A stretch of DNA of 64,000 nt from Cryptomeria japonica (lineage: Eukaryota; Streptophyta; Pinopsida; Cupressales; Cupressaceae). Numbering within the stretch: the first letter of the stretch is position 1; each line of letters starts with the position of its first letter. Where the stretch lies: NCBI RefSeq assembly GCF_030272615.1, contig NC_081411.1, positions 38,260,140-38,324,139 of the forward strand, written 5' to 3'. The notes below the pieces were generated by a model, which ran no database searches, was not told where the DNA came from, and was given only the letters and a program-made list of their open reading frames with translations. The position numbers and the translations under genes are program-made. Positions 36,778-48,033 of the stretch are shown piece by piece.

Positions 36778-37752
36778 ATGCCAAGGAATTGGGTGTGAAC
36801 CACCTAGTATTGTGGCTAGTAAGTCTGAATGCAAATCTCCTCTAGTGGTGCAAGCAACTCTTGATATTAATAGTCCTAAGAGTGGTTCCAATGAAGAATG
36901 TATTGAGCATATCGCTAGCCCTCTTGAGAACTCACATAGCCTTACCATTTCATCTACTCATTCCATTTCCACTCATTTCCCATACTTGGATCAACAAGAA
37001 TTAGAAAAGCCCTTACTAATTGGGGATAGAAAATCAAGCCTTGAAAAGAAAAATCTAAAAGTCAAAAATAAAGAAAAGGCCTTTAGTCCAAATCAAAATC
37101 AAAAGCTATTGGACTCTGAAAAAATCAAGATCAAGGATAAAAATCCTATGAAGCAAAAAGAACAAGAGTTGATCTCCCCTAATATCAGAATAACTAGGGG
37201 CAAAATTTCTAAAATTTCAAGTCGAAAAGAACACTTGTTGATCCTAAGTCTCCATCATGCTATCCTACTTTCACTTCTTTTCACAATCATAAGCCTTCAT
37301 AACTCATCCACTTGTTCCATGCATCCTTTCTCTTCTGGGGATACATCATGGAACTTTAATGGAGTTTCCTTGAAGGACTTTGTTATCAGGGATGGCCAAA
37401 CATCTTTAGGTGACACGCATACAAGCCTATGTAGTTCACACACTAGTAATTCTATCTCAATTCCTATATCAAAGAAGATAGTCACTCGAGCCACACAACA
37501 TTCATTCAAGGAACAATGCAACTACAATCATAAGATAAAGCCTTGCACATTTGAGGTGGGTGACTTAGTTCTCAAAGAAAATCTTAAAAATCAGAATGAT
37601 AGAGAGAAGAAGGGCAAGTTCGAACCAAATTGACTTGGTCCTTACATCATTATAGCAGCCTATGGATCCAGTGCATATCAGCTCTCAACCTTAGAGGGCG
37701 AACCTTTGGAGGATCCTATCAACAACATGCACCTTCGCAGGTCTTACACATA
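36778..37752 (+). pseudogene. Linker plus integrase C-terminus of element B
   Basis: The open frame 36812-37633 is 273 codons. Its first 130 residues are Ser/Lys/Asn-rich, and residues about 141-161 are strongly hydrophobic (LILSLHHAILLSLLFTIISL). The end is a gypsy integrase C-terminus: FEVGDLVLKENLKN, KGKFEPN, then after a stop at 37631 LGPYIIIAAYGSSAYQL and MHLRRSYT. RT, RNase H and the catalytic integrase core, normally over 1,000 residues, are missing between protease and this point. The deletion is internal, since both flanks are colinear with full elements. Origin of the hydrophobic segment is unknown. Confidence 0.75.
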
Positions 37753-39479
37753 GCTCTTAAAGATATCCTAATTTAAAAATTAAAAAAATTAAAAAATAAA
37801 AATTGAAAAATACCAAAAAATCATAAAAATAAAAAACCATTACTTGGTGAAAACCTGGCAAACAGGCACCTTGTGACACACAAAAGACTAAAAATAAAAA
37901 AAATTAAAGAGAAATAAATTCATCCAACGGTGAAAACCACTTTGGTGGCGCCCTTGGCAAGTACCATGGTGAAAACCAGGTCACCGACACCATGTGTAGA
38001 GACATTTCTCCTCCCTCCTTCAAGATTCAAGATCATCCTTTCACTTTGCACACACTCACAACCTATCCATCCATTATCAACTTACCCACTCCCATCATGG
38101 ATTGTTATTGATCTACCCAAGATTGGTTAGCTATTCATAATAATCTCTCCTCTTCACCCCTTTCCATCCATAATAAATCGGCTCCTATATGTGGCTAAGG
38201 AAAATCCTATGTCTAGTGACAGGTGTGGAACTAAGAACATCACATGTTCTGAGGAGTACAGTTTCTTCCATCTTTCTTCAGTCTATCCATGCACAATTTG
38301 CAATAAAGCAGCATTTGCATTGCCAATCTGCAATAAAGTTCTGTCTTCTCTACAATAAAGTATCAGTTTCATAGATTCATTCAGTTTCAGATGAGACACA
38401 TAAACAACAATGGACTTCAACAAATCAAATCTTTCAACTGACTCAGACAACATTATGGTTTAGTGCTATTTATCCTTTTGTGAAAGTAAACATTGTGACC
38501 ACAATCAAATAGACTTAAACAAGTGACAAGAGATACTAAACTTGAGGACTACAGTGGATGTTGGTGTCGAGTCTTGGTTTTCTTTTGGTTTTATCTTTCT
38601 GGTGACATGTCTTTAAGCTTTTCCAGGATGTTTTTGACTAGAGATTTTATCTCCAGGATGTCTTTGACTAGAAAGGTGAGCATGGGGTATCGTCACCTAT
38701 TTCTTTGTTGTTTGTGGATTGTCTCTTAGTAATGCTATGACTTGTCCAAGGATATGAGGACACTATGAGTCTAGTATGAATTGGGGCATTCCTTATTCAC
38801 AACTGTTTGATCTCTATACAAACGGGTACAATGACTTTCTGGATCAAACCTATGTCTGGATTGTCATAGCCTATTTTACATAATAAAGCTCAATGATGAT
38901 AACACACAAAAAGCTCTTTCACTCTCATATCTTCTACCTTACATCCCCCTTTCTTGATTGACCTCCATTGTCCTTCTTGAGTCCGTATAGCCTACTATCA
39001 TAAGACTGAGTATAACGACACACCACAAATATCTGCATTTCATGTAGTTTGCACTTGCATTACCACATATTAGTATTTCATAGATATAGATATCAATTGC
39101 ATCACATCCTGCATACAACACATGTCAGCACATTTTACATTCTCATCATGTAAATAGTTATTTGCATTATCATATTCATCTGCATTTCATACATTCACAT
39201 TGGCATAACATATTAAAAACATAAAAGAACAAAAATATTGCATTTCCTCATGTACATATTTTCATCCATATCATAAGAATCACATACAAACATACATCAT
39301 AAGACATATATAAGCATCACATAGGTACACATGCATATAGTTGCCGCAAGGATGAATCATATCATATATATAATCATAAGTGTCATGATACAATGATGTC
39401 AAAATCATATGGCTACAATCACCCGAAGGTGTCTACATCATCATACAAAATGGTACAAAATTGATACATAAGGTGCCCT
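37753..39479 (+). other. Region after pol in element B, no gene seen
   Basis: It starts with an A-rich tract, then the paired phrases TTGGTGAAAACCTGGCAAAC and GGTGAAAACCAGG (37845-37985), known as a common post-pol feature of such elements. The rest is non-coding, with repeated CATAAAACAC/CATATCAT-type words near 39100-39400. Confidence 0.5.
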
Positions 39480-41354
39480 CTAAGGCTATGATGAACTCCC
39501 TCCCTCGGAGCCAGTTGGCCTCAATGGAGTCTGAGCCCTAGAAGGACCCACCCCAGATCATCTCTCCTGCCCCCTTTATCTGGTGGTGGTGGAGGACCCA
39601 TAACCCCACCGCTAGATTCTTGTCTCTTGTCTCTCCCTCTAGTGGTCGTCGTAGTTCGTGATGGTCTCTGGAAGCTCCTATCCTGCTGATCTGGTGCCAC
39701 CACTCCGTAGTATAGGTCTCTCCAGTAGGCTATCTCCTCCCCTGCCTACAGAACATAGGCGTATTTGGCCCCTGTGTCCTCTGTTGCCTACCTCCCTGAC
39801 CTCAGTGATGTCTCAGCCTCTGTATAGTGTTCAATTACCTAATCCCTCTCCCGCTTAGTGTCTCTCAGTTGTCTCCTAAGCCTAGCTATCTCCCTCTCCA
39901 GATCCTGGATCTCATCTGCCTATCCCTGGCAGATCTCCCTCAAGGATAGTAGCTCATCCTCCTCCTCTCCCCCCTCACCCTATCCCCGTGGCTACTCCTA
40001 TGGCTTCTCTTGTCCCTATCTCTATCCCCATCCCTATACCTGTCTAGGAGCCTCTACCTATTTGAGAACCTAGGCTACTGGCACCTATAATGGCAATCCA
40101 CCTCTACCCCTCACTACATGAGCTTGTCTCTCCTCTTCGCCCTCTCTCCTTAGAGCCACTCTCCTCTCTACCATTGTGCCCGACCTCCTCCATTAGCCTC
40201 TACCTCCACCATCCCCACTATCATCTCCATCTCCATCAGTTCCATCGTATCCCTCTATCAGCTCCCTTGGATCCGTCAGTCATGGAAATGGATGATCTCC
40301 CCAATATGTAGTGTACTCTTCATCCATCCCTGCATCCTCTATATCTGCCCACATATCCCAAGGCAAGGGAACCATCTCTACCATTTATGTCATAGCCTGA
40401 TCATCAGAAAGCAATGGCCCTAAATGCACCTGATCCATCACTGTCCGTGCATACATCCCTGAACCCCGTGGCATCCACTATATGCTGCCAAATTGCCTAC
40501 ACACCCTATCTATCAACTGTCTCTTAATAACATATGGTGTCCTCCCTATCAGATACCTACTCCTAAATACATATGGTGGCTCCACTGAATCATCCTCCCA
40601 CTCCTCACAATCTAAGTACGACCCCCATATCCCACTGTCTATCTCATCAATAACCCTACACCAGTACTCCAGTCTCCCAACCTGTGGTTGTGACATAATC
40701 ATATCATACAAGTGCACATAATTGTGCCAATTTCCACTGCCTCTAAAGTGTATTGAATGTGTAACCGACAGATGCTCATATACCCATACCTACAACAGTG
40801 TCACTCCACATCCCAATCCTACTGATCCATGATACACAAACTAATGCAGCTCATAATACAAGTGTGCTAGCAGACATGACCCCCATGCAAACCTAGTGTG
40901 CTCAGTCACCAATGTCTCCAGAGTCCTCCCCCATTACACCGCCAACCCTCGTGTCACCTTATCTGGACAGAGGAACCCATGGATCACTCCTGCCAGCATC
41001 ACTAGTAGTGCCAATACTATCACCGTCATGGTGTCTGAAGCCACATGTCCTGCCCTCAACTCCAGTCATGGATCCTGAAACACTCGTATCATTGCATCCT
41101 TATCTCCCTCTCGATTGTAAGGAACCCCATATATACTCCCCATCGATAGGTATCCTCAGTATCCTATATACATCCTCCAAGGTGATTGTCATCTCACCCA
41201 TCGACAAATGAAGCATGCAAGTCTTTGAGTGCCATCTCTCAGCTAATCCAGTTAGCAATCCCATGTTTGCATGAAACTCAGGCACATATAGAATATATCT
41301 CAAGCCCATAGCCTGAACTACTTCTCTATCCTCAAATGCCAGCTCTTCTCGCAA
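39480..41354 (-). pseudogene. Antisense plant mobile domain (PMD) ORF within element B
   Basis: The minus strand, starting at ATG 41354, opens MREELAFEDREVVQAMGLRY. It then gives LLTGLAERWHSKTCMLHLSM and GEMTITLEDVYRILRIPIDG, the hallmark of the plant mobile domain (PMD, aminotransferase-like family). A frame change near 41110 leads into RVFQDP, TMTVIVLALLVMLAGVIHGF, RTLETLVTEHTRFAWGSCLL, then MHLYDMIMSQPQVGRLEYW (40717-40478). Farther on lie a coiled-coil segment (EIQDLEREIARLRRQLRDTK, near 39890) and a Pro-rich basic tail (39703-39521). Stops are scattered, many where Trp or Gln is expected. It lies between pol and the 3' LTR. Such extra ORFs are known in Tat-lineage elements; their function is not established. 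Confidence 0.82.
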
Positions 41355-41429
41355 ACTCTGAGTTGAACGGAATCTCTCTCATGACTCCAGCATTGGTAGG
41401 TCCTCCTGTAGTCAAGAAAATCAACTGTG

Positions 41430-42040
41430 TCTCTTAGTGGCATTTCCTGTTTAGCACAAAGTGCTTCTTTTTATCCTAGTGCTTATACCTATCATAAGGC
41501 ACTCTATGCTAGTGGCATTCCCTATTCATCATAAAGTGGTACTTCTTATCCTAGTGGTACTCCTTGATCATCACAAAGTGCTTCCCTTAATCCTAGTAGT
41601 ACTCCCTATTCATCACAAAGTGTTGCTCTTTTATCCTAGTAGTACTCCCTGTTCATCACAAAGTGCTACTTTGATCCTATCTTTAGGGCACCTACTTGAG
41701 TGTATCCTCTTGTGTAGCTTATCCAATTGACAACATGTGTTCTATCACAAAATTGTTAATTTCAGTTTTATCCAATTGACAATGTATGTTCTATCACAGA
41801 ATTGTCAATTTTTTTGGTACTCCCTATTCATCACAAAGTGCCTCGATCTATCCTATCCTAGGGCCTTTTCTTGAGTGTATCCTCTTGAGTAGTTTCCTGA
41901 TTGACAACGTATGTTCTGTCATAGAATTTTCAATCCTAGTCTTCCCTAGAGGACCTGCTTGAGTGTATCCTCTAAGTAGCTTATCCAATCGACAATGTAT
42001 GTTTATCACAAAACTATCGATTCATCCTTGAAGACATAAC
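41430..42040 (+). repeat. Two families of short direct repeats in the 3' region of element B
   Basis: At 41430-41680, units of about 50-60 bp read CCTAGTAGTACTCCCTATTC then ATCACAAAGTGCT. At 41685-42030, a longer unit repeats TTGAGTGTATCCTCTT, AGCTTATCCAAT and TGACAATGTATGTTC then TATCACA. The repeats are imperfect and non-coding. Confidence 0.75.
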
Positions 42041-42201
42041 CATGCCTTTTTGACACAAACGTGCTTGCATACTGTACATACGCATCTGCTCTACATAGAC
42101 ATGCCTGAATCACACAAACATGCCTCTGCTCTACCCAAACGTGCCTGTCCTGCATAAACACTCCTGAAATACACAAACACGCTCACCTTTGACACAGATG
42201 C

Positions 42202-43377
42202 TATAGACACCTAAATATTTATCATTGATCATGTACTAATTATTCCTCTAATTGATTAAATAATTCTTTAATTCTTTAATTAAGTTAATTAATCTTATTC
42301 TTCTAATTTCATATTTCCTCATAATCTTACTAATTATTCTCTTTCTTATTCTTTCATCATTTAATCATTTTTAGCTATCTTCTAATGTTAATTAAATATT
42401 TATTATTTAATTAATTCTGATTAATTCCCCAATTTAAATAATCTTTATTATTTAAATAAATTACTTCTATTCTCAATTTCTATCTCTAATCATCTAATCA
42501 TTAACCCATTTCTAAATATTAATTAAATATTTATTGTTTAATTAATTGTGATTTAATCCTTTAATTTAAATGATCTTTATTATTTAATTAAGTCCATTTC
42601 TAAATAATTAAATAGTTTCTTTAAATTATTTAATTAGATAATTAATTCTTCCATTTGCAAATCCCCAAATTCTAATTTCTTCTAAATTCTAACACATGTG
42701 CATGATTTCAAAAACCAAAATTGAAAATCAAAGTCAAGTTCGAAATATATTCAAATACTAAATTGAATTCAATGAATTCAATATTTTGAATTAAATCTCA
42801 TGCAAAGATTAAATTGAAAATCTAAGTCTAAATGCAAGCACATGCTAAATTAATTAATTAAATCATTTATCTCTCCAGTCTCTATTTCCATCTTCTAGTT
42901 CTCTTTGTCATCTTCTTTATTTCCTCCAATCATTCTTTTTCTTGCCTTAGTGAACTTTTTCTCAATCAGTTAACTGAATTAATCTATTCAATCTATTTTT
43001 TTTCACCTCTAAATTAGCAGTTCAACTATCAATCATCATGTGAGCTCACCTGAGTTCCACCTCTTGATCAATTTGTTCCACCTTTCAATCAATCTTCTCC
43101 AAAAATATATAAATTGAGCATTCAATCCTCACAAATTTTCTAGATCATGAACTTCAAATCTTTGTGTCAATTGGAGGTTCCTAGTGCAATATTTGAGAGC
43201 CATCATACCACAAAGAGAAGAAGGATAGTGGAAGCCATGATGCATAATAGGGAGTTTCATATTGCTTAGTTTAATTTCATTTTGCATTTATTCCATTGGT
43301 TTTATGTTTGAATTGCTTAGATAGTTAAGGATTCATGATCGTCCTTATTTCCTATTTAGCAATGGTGTATCTGAGCA
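42202..43377 (+). repeat. Solo LTR of a related gypsy family inside element B
   Basis: It starts TATAGACACCTAAA like the element B LTRs and shares their TTAATTAAATATTTATT words, but is longer (about 1.17 kb) and ends GAGCA at 43377. TGCTA occurs at 42199-42203 and 43378-43382, which would be its 5-bp target duplication if the LTR begins at 42204. The flanking sequence resumes with the same motif family on both sides (AACGTGCCTG left, CAGACGTGCC right). A TATA box, TATATAAA, is at 43106-43113. Confidence 0.75.
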
Positions 43378-43970
43378 TGCTACAGATGCTATTACAATCA
43401 TAGATGCGCCTGACACCAACGCAAACATGCCTAGCCTACCTAGATGCCCCTAGCACCAATGCAGACGTGCCTTAGTGTTTTTACCCCACTTGACATTTTT
43501 CTTTTTGCAACCTACCTAACATGCATTTATGACAATAATTAATATAACAAAGTACAAGGAGGTTTTGTGGTAATCACCAGCTCTCCTGCATCTGCTGGCC
43601 TCTGATATCGGCGAATGTGAATGAATCTATGCACCAATGCCATCGCTACTGACTACTCTCTACTCTCTTTGCACTCTGATCTCTTGGATGTGTGGATAAC
43701 AATGAGGATGTTTTCTCTCGTAGTCTATCTTATAGACTACCCTAGCCCTAGTCTCCTGAGTCAGTCTTCTTTATCCCGTGACTCTGTCACTCTTGTCAGT
43801 CATTTCTAGCCTTTCTTTCTTATCGAGAAATTCTTTGTGATCTTTCTAGACATTTTCATCCAATCTGTCGAGGGGGCATATCATTCCCATCTTGGGGAAA
43901 CTTTGTATTAGTTCATCTTATCTTTTTTGAAACAACGCGACAAGCAACATTGTCTCAAAGAGGGGCAAAA
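43378..43970 (+). other. End of the 3' region of element B with polypurine tract
   Basis: Non-coding. GAGGGGCAAAA just before 43971 is the probable polypurine tract, preceded by a region with no ORF of note. Confidence 0.55.
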
Positions 43971-44758
43971 TATAGACACCTAAAATTGTCTTGTCTAATT
44001 ATATAAATATTTTTATTTATTTAATTATTTAAGCCTAATTATTCTATTGATTAAATAAATCTTTATTTATTTAATTAATTCATTTATCCTCTTCTAGCCT
44101 TATTTCTCATTTAAATAAATACCTTTATTTATTTAAATTATCCTTTTCTCTTAAATTAAATAAATACTTTTATTTAATTAATTGATCCCACTTCTTCTAT
44201 TAATTAAATAAATCTTTATTTATTTAATTAATTCATTGACCTTTTCTACCTATGACACATGTCATTCATCTCTTAATTCCTACACTACCTACCCTCTCAT
44301 TACTTTCATATTTCCTCTACCTACCCTCTAATCCTAGCCGACCATTTATCTTTTACACCTCTGAATCTTATCCCTCCATTTATTATAGTGTCTTCTATAT
44401 AAGAGGATACTCTCTTTCGTTATCAACCCTAATCAACTAATCAATCCCCTAACTACGCTTTCGAACTTTCATATGCGATCAAGCCTACTTGCAACCACAT
44501 TTCCTTTCTTTGTTGAGCTCTTGTGCACACATAAAATCTGAGAGCAAATATATCAAGCAAGATCAACGGATATAGGAAGAATGGAGATCCAAACCCTATT
44601 GGACATGTGATGGCATAATCTTTGTGATTTTATTTGATTTGCATTGTCTTCGGTAATATTCATATGTTATGGTGGATCTTTGTTGTTGTTAGGCTAGGGT
44701 TTTGTGATTGAATTCATTTAGTCTTTCAATATTGTTTTTTCCATTTTTACCATAAACT
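43971..44758 (+). repeat. 3' LTR of element B
   Basis: 788 bp, TATAGACACCTAAA to CCATAAACT. It aligns along its whole length with 30587-31373 with scattered substitutions and small indels. ATGTG follows, the probable second target duplication copy. Confidence 0.92.
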
Positions 44759-44763
44759 ATGTG

Positions 44764-45833
44764 AAATAAAAATCCTTGGTGGTATGAATGTGTGTTTTTT
44801 ATGCAGACACAAGTGCCATCTGCATCAAAACTACTCTATCTTGGACAAATGGAAACTTGTTTCTCATCCCAATAATGGTGTTGTCCCTAGCCCTGTTAAT
44901 TCGGCCCTTGATAATCATTTTAAGATGTAGACCCCTAGTCTTGATAAGCTCAATGAGCTAAGAAAAGCGATGGCAGAGGCTATCGCTAAGCCGTCATCCC
45001 CACCCCCCATGTTTGATTATAATATGGTCCTCAGAAGCTTCACTACGGATCCCACTATGCACTCTTCTCTTGAAACATCATTGGCCTAGTTGAAGGATGA
45101 TTGCTTCATCTCCCCAAGTCAAGAAAGATGCGGGTCAAGAACGCACAACAAATTGTTCTAGACAAGTTTAAAAAAACCCCACAACCCATCTCGATTGATG
45201 CATCATGTCAGTCTCCCAGGTGTGATTCTTCCTTTGTCAAATCTTTGGTTAAAGACTTTGAAGATAAAACTATCGTGACTGCTAACTTGAATAACGACCA
45301 AACTATTAGCATGTTATCTATATCTAGCGATAAGTGAAGTATTGATGCGCCCAATTCGAATAGTAAGAATGTAGATCATCAACTTCTCGAATTAGATAGA
45401 GATACATTCTCTTATCCCATGCCTAACCCTCATACCATTGTCTATGACTGTGAGGTCGTGAGAATTGAAGTTATTAAATCCAAACCCATGGCTAGTAATC
45501 AGGTGCATAGTAACCCTAAGACCTTAGCCTTGGAACACTTTAACATTGTCAATACCAACCCTCTTTTTGAAGATCCTACTGGGTATCAGGAACCTTTGTC
45601 TGTCGATTGAGATAATGAAGAGGCACAATCCAATGATGCAGAAAATGAGGAAGATGATTACCATACTTCTGAAGGTGGTGCACCTACCGCTAATGTTAAA
45701 AGGAAGAGAGGGATGTCGTCAAGGAAGAAAAAGGTATCTCCTCTCCCAAAGAGGAAGAACAATAGAAGAGATGTTCCCAAGTGCTTTCGCATCTTCAAAG
45801 CTTCCTTCGATGCCCCTAAATGAATTATTATAG
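44764..45833 (+). pseudogene. LINE ORF1 remainder and linker
   Basis: Broken frames follow the element B insertion. They include LDKLNELRKAMAEAIAKP near 44945, FISPSQ, and a basic stretch with KRKRGMSSRKKK-like content near 45700. They precede the endonuclease start at 45834. The composition fits the C-terminal part of a plant LINE ORF1, but many stops prevent a firm model. Confidence 0.45.
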
Positions 45834-46604
45834 ATGAGCCTAAATCTCATCACTTGGAACGTAAGGGGACTTGAATCCCCTCATAGGAAACTTATTATTA
45901 GGGGGTTTCTTAATTAGTACACATTTTTAAATGTTCTTCTTCTACAAGAAGTCAAGGTTGCTAATTTCCTGCTTGATGTTAACCTTAGGTTCATATTGAA
46001 GGATGCCTCATATTTCACCACCAACCACATCAAATGTAGAGGTGGTTCTTTAATCATGATTAGAAATAAATTAACCCCTTTAGTCATTGAAAGTGGTTCC
46101 TCCCCCTGCAATAGGGAAACATGGGTAATCATGGAGAAAGATGGGCACAAGATCGGCTTATTCTCTATCTACACCACTAATGACTATAGAGAGAGAATGG
46201 ATATTTGAAAATGACTCTCGGATCTACCTGATATTACTTGCATTTTTGGAGAAGACTTTAATATGATTGAAGACATAGAGGACACGATGGGAGGTCTAAG
46301 GATGCAATGGAAGAGTAGATAGAAAATGCAATTAGGAGAGAGTGAAGAAAAAACTCAACCTCTTTGACCCTATCTTGGGAAGAAAGAAGGAACTTGATCA
46401 TATTTGGTACACTTGGTGCAATGCACAACAGGGGAATAAGAGGATTTATTTGAGGCTAGACAAGTTCTATGCATCCCACTCTACCTGCTCCTTTAACCGG
46501 GACACCTTGGGATGTGTGATTAGAGTGATCCCATTCACACTCTTAGACCATCATCATATTATGGCTCACATTGCAATCAAATGTATCCCCCCTTCCTCCT
46601 AGAG
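45834..46604 (+). pseudogene. LINE endonuclease (EEP family)
   Basis: It starts MSLNLITWNVRGLESPHRK, the usual opening of L1 endonucleases with the metal-binding Asn. LLLQEVKV gives the catalytic Glu motif, FGEDFNMIEDIEDTMGG is the GDFN box with Gly changed to Glu, and RIYLRLDKFYAS and LDHHHIMAHI are the late Asp-His motif (usual SDH). Stops lie at about 45917 and 46206, and a frameshift lies between 46320 and 46342. The enzyme would nick the genomic target; this copy cannot. Confidence 0.88.
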
Positions 46605-47735
46605 GTGATAACCACTTTCTGCTCAATGTCAAGCTTCTTGAGAATCAAGACATCCAAGATGCTTTATACATATTCTGACAGATCAACAATTGGATCTTTA
46701 GGGTACAGCCTCCTATCTGCAAGTGGACTAGGAATATAGGGAGTTTGAGAGCTCTTTGTTAGAGTGTTGGTACTAAAATTGCTAAGGATAATATATTAAA
46801 GGAAAGATTTCTTACAAACCTGCTTCTCAACCAAGAAATGCAAGCTCAATTGGACCCTCACAATGTTGATCTTTCTTTAGCCTTCTCTTCCACTAGGAAT
46901 AAACTTAGAAAAATTTAGCACAGGAAAGCTCATGGGGCAAAGATCCGTGCTACACTCAATTGGCTTCAAAATGGTGAGAAAGGATTGAAGTTATTTTTTA
47001 GTATGCTGATGCAAAACGAATTAAAGGAGAGAATTGATAGGATTTGGGAAGGGGGCATTGAGATGACCGATCTAGTAGATATCCAGAATGCTTTTTGTAG
47101 ATACTATGAGTCCTTATTTGCATCAGAATGGGATTCAAATCATTCTGATAAGGCTCTTAGACAATGCAGAAAGCTTATCCCTAATAAGATATGTGTAAGT
47201 GATGTTGCTTCCTTGAATAAGCCTATTGACATTGAAGAGGTCAAAAAGAACATTATGGGATTAAGAAATGACAAGGTGTGAGGGCCAGATGGGCTCCATG
47301 TCAAGTTCTATAAGGCCAACTGCGAGTGGATCTCGAAGGATCTATTGAAATTCTACCAACAAGCTATAAAATTTGATTCCCTAGGGTAGGAAATCAATAA
47401 GGGTGTGATTAAATTTATCCCTAAATATGGTGACAAGTCACTTGTTAATAACTAGAGGCCAATCACCCTTCTCAATGTCTCATACAAAATTCTTTCCAAA
47501 CTACTATCTTCTAGACTTTGAATCAATCCTCCCCAAGGTGGTGAACTACACCCAAACTAGCTTTATAAAAGGAAGATATATCATGGAAAAATTGATTACA
47601 ATCTGGGAGGCCATGAACTAATCTAAAATCTCTAGAGAAAATGTAGCTATGTTTCTCAATGACTTTGAGAAAGCCTATGACAGGGTGGAATGGAAATTTC
47701 TAATGATGATGCTTGAGGGTATGTGCACAAAGATG
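46605..47735 (+). pseudogene. LINE reverse transcriptase, N-terminal half only
   Basis: Recognisable motifs are LKLFFSMLMQNELKERIDRI (about 46987), GPDGLHVKFYKANCEW (about 47284), RPITLLNVSYKILSK (about 47458) and the motif A segment FLNDFEKAYDRVEWKFL (about 47655). These are standard for L1-clade RT. The FADD catalytic box and everything after it are missing, because the element ends about 30 bp downstream. Several stops and frame changes occur. Confidence 0.88.
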
Positions 47736-48033
47736 GTGGTCAGAAAAGTGGACACCACCTAAAAAACCATTAAAAAACAAGTAGTGTGTATGTGGTACTA
47801 AAATTTGAAATCATCGAGTATGCGCTTAGGTCCGTTGTTCCCTATTTTAAAGAAAGATACAATGTACGCGTTGTTTTTAGGAAAGTGATTGTGTATGCGC
47901 TCATAAGTCCTAAAAAACTATGTATACAGTGCCTATCAACAATTTTTTTAATAAAAGGACTGGGTCTTATTTTCCCCATGATCTCGGCATTTTTTTCTCC
48001 TTTTCTGCGAAAGGGCTACCACATTTCTCCACC

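Larger units (their letters stand above)
30587..44758 (+). mobile_element. Element B: Tat-like Ty3/gypsy with internal deletion and extra ORF
   Basis: Two similar LTRs (30587-31373 and 43971-44758) enclose a 2.2-kb leader, gag, protease and an integrase C-terminus, followed by about 6.2 kb of 3' region. That region holds an antisense plant mobile domain ORF, tandem repeats and a solo LTR. RT, RNase H and the integrase core are absent. A long leader, DGxxxLN-type protease and long region between pol and 3' LTR are Tat-lineage traits. It sits inside a LINE. Confidence 0.88.
30061..47740 (+). mobile_element. L1-type LINE, interrupted by element B and 3'-truncated
   Basis: The left part (30061-30586) holds a 5' region and the start of an ORF1-like frame. 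The right part (44764-47740) holds ORF1 remnants, an apurinic-type endonuclease and the first half of a reverse transcriptase. Element B (30587-44758) lies between them with a likely 5-bp duplication (GTGTG, 30582-30586, against ATGTG, 44759-44763). The LINE stops near 47740, just after RT motif A, where an unrelated sequence begins. LINEs of this clade move by nicking target DNA and reverse-transcribing in place. Confidence 0.85.

Noticed and set aside
37232-37295. Envelope-like membrane segment in element B
   Set aside because: One hydrophobic stretch in a deletion-bridging ORF is not evidence for an envelope gene; there is no signal peptide, cleavage site or other env feature.
39658-41211. 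Plus-strand Ser/Pro/Leu-rich ORFs
   Set aside because: They are the complement of the antisense plant mobile domain ORF and have no motif of their own.
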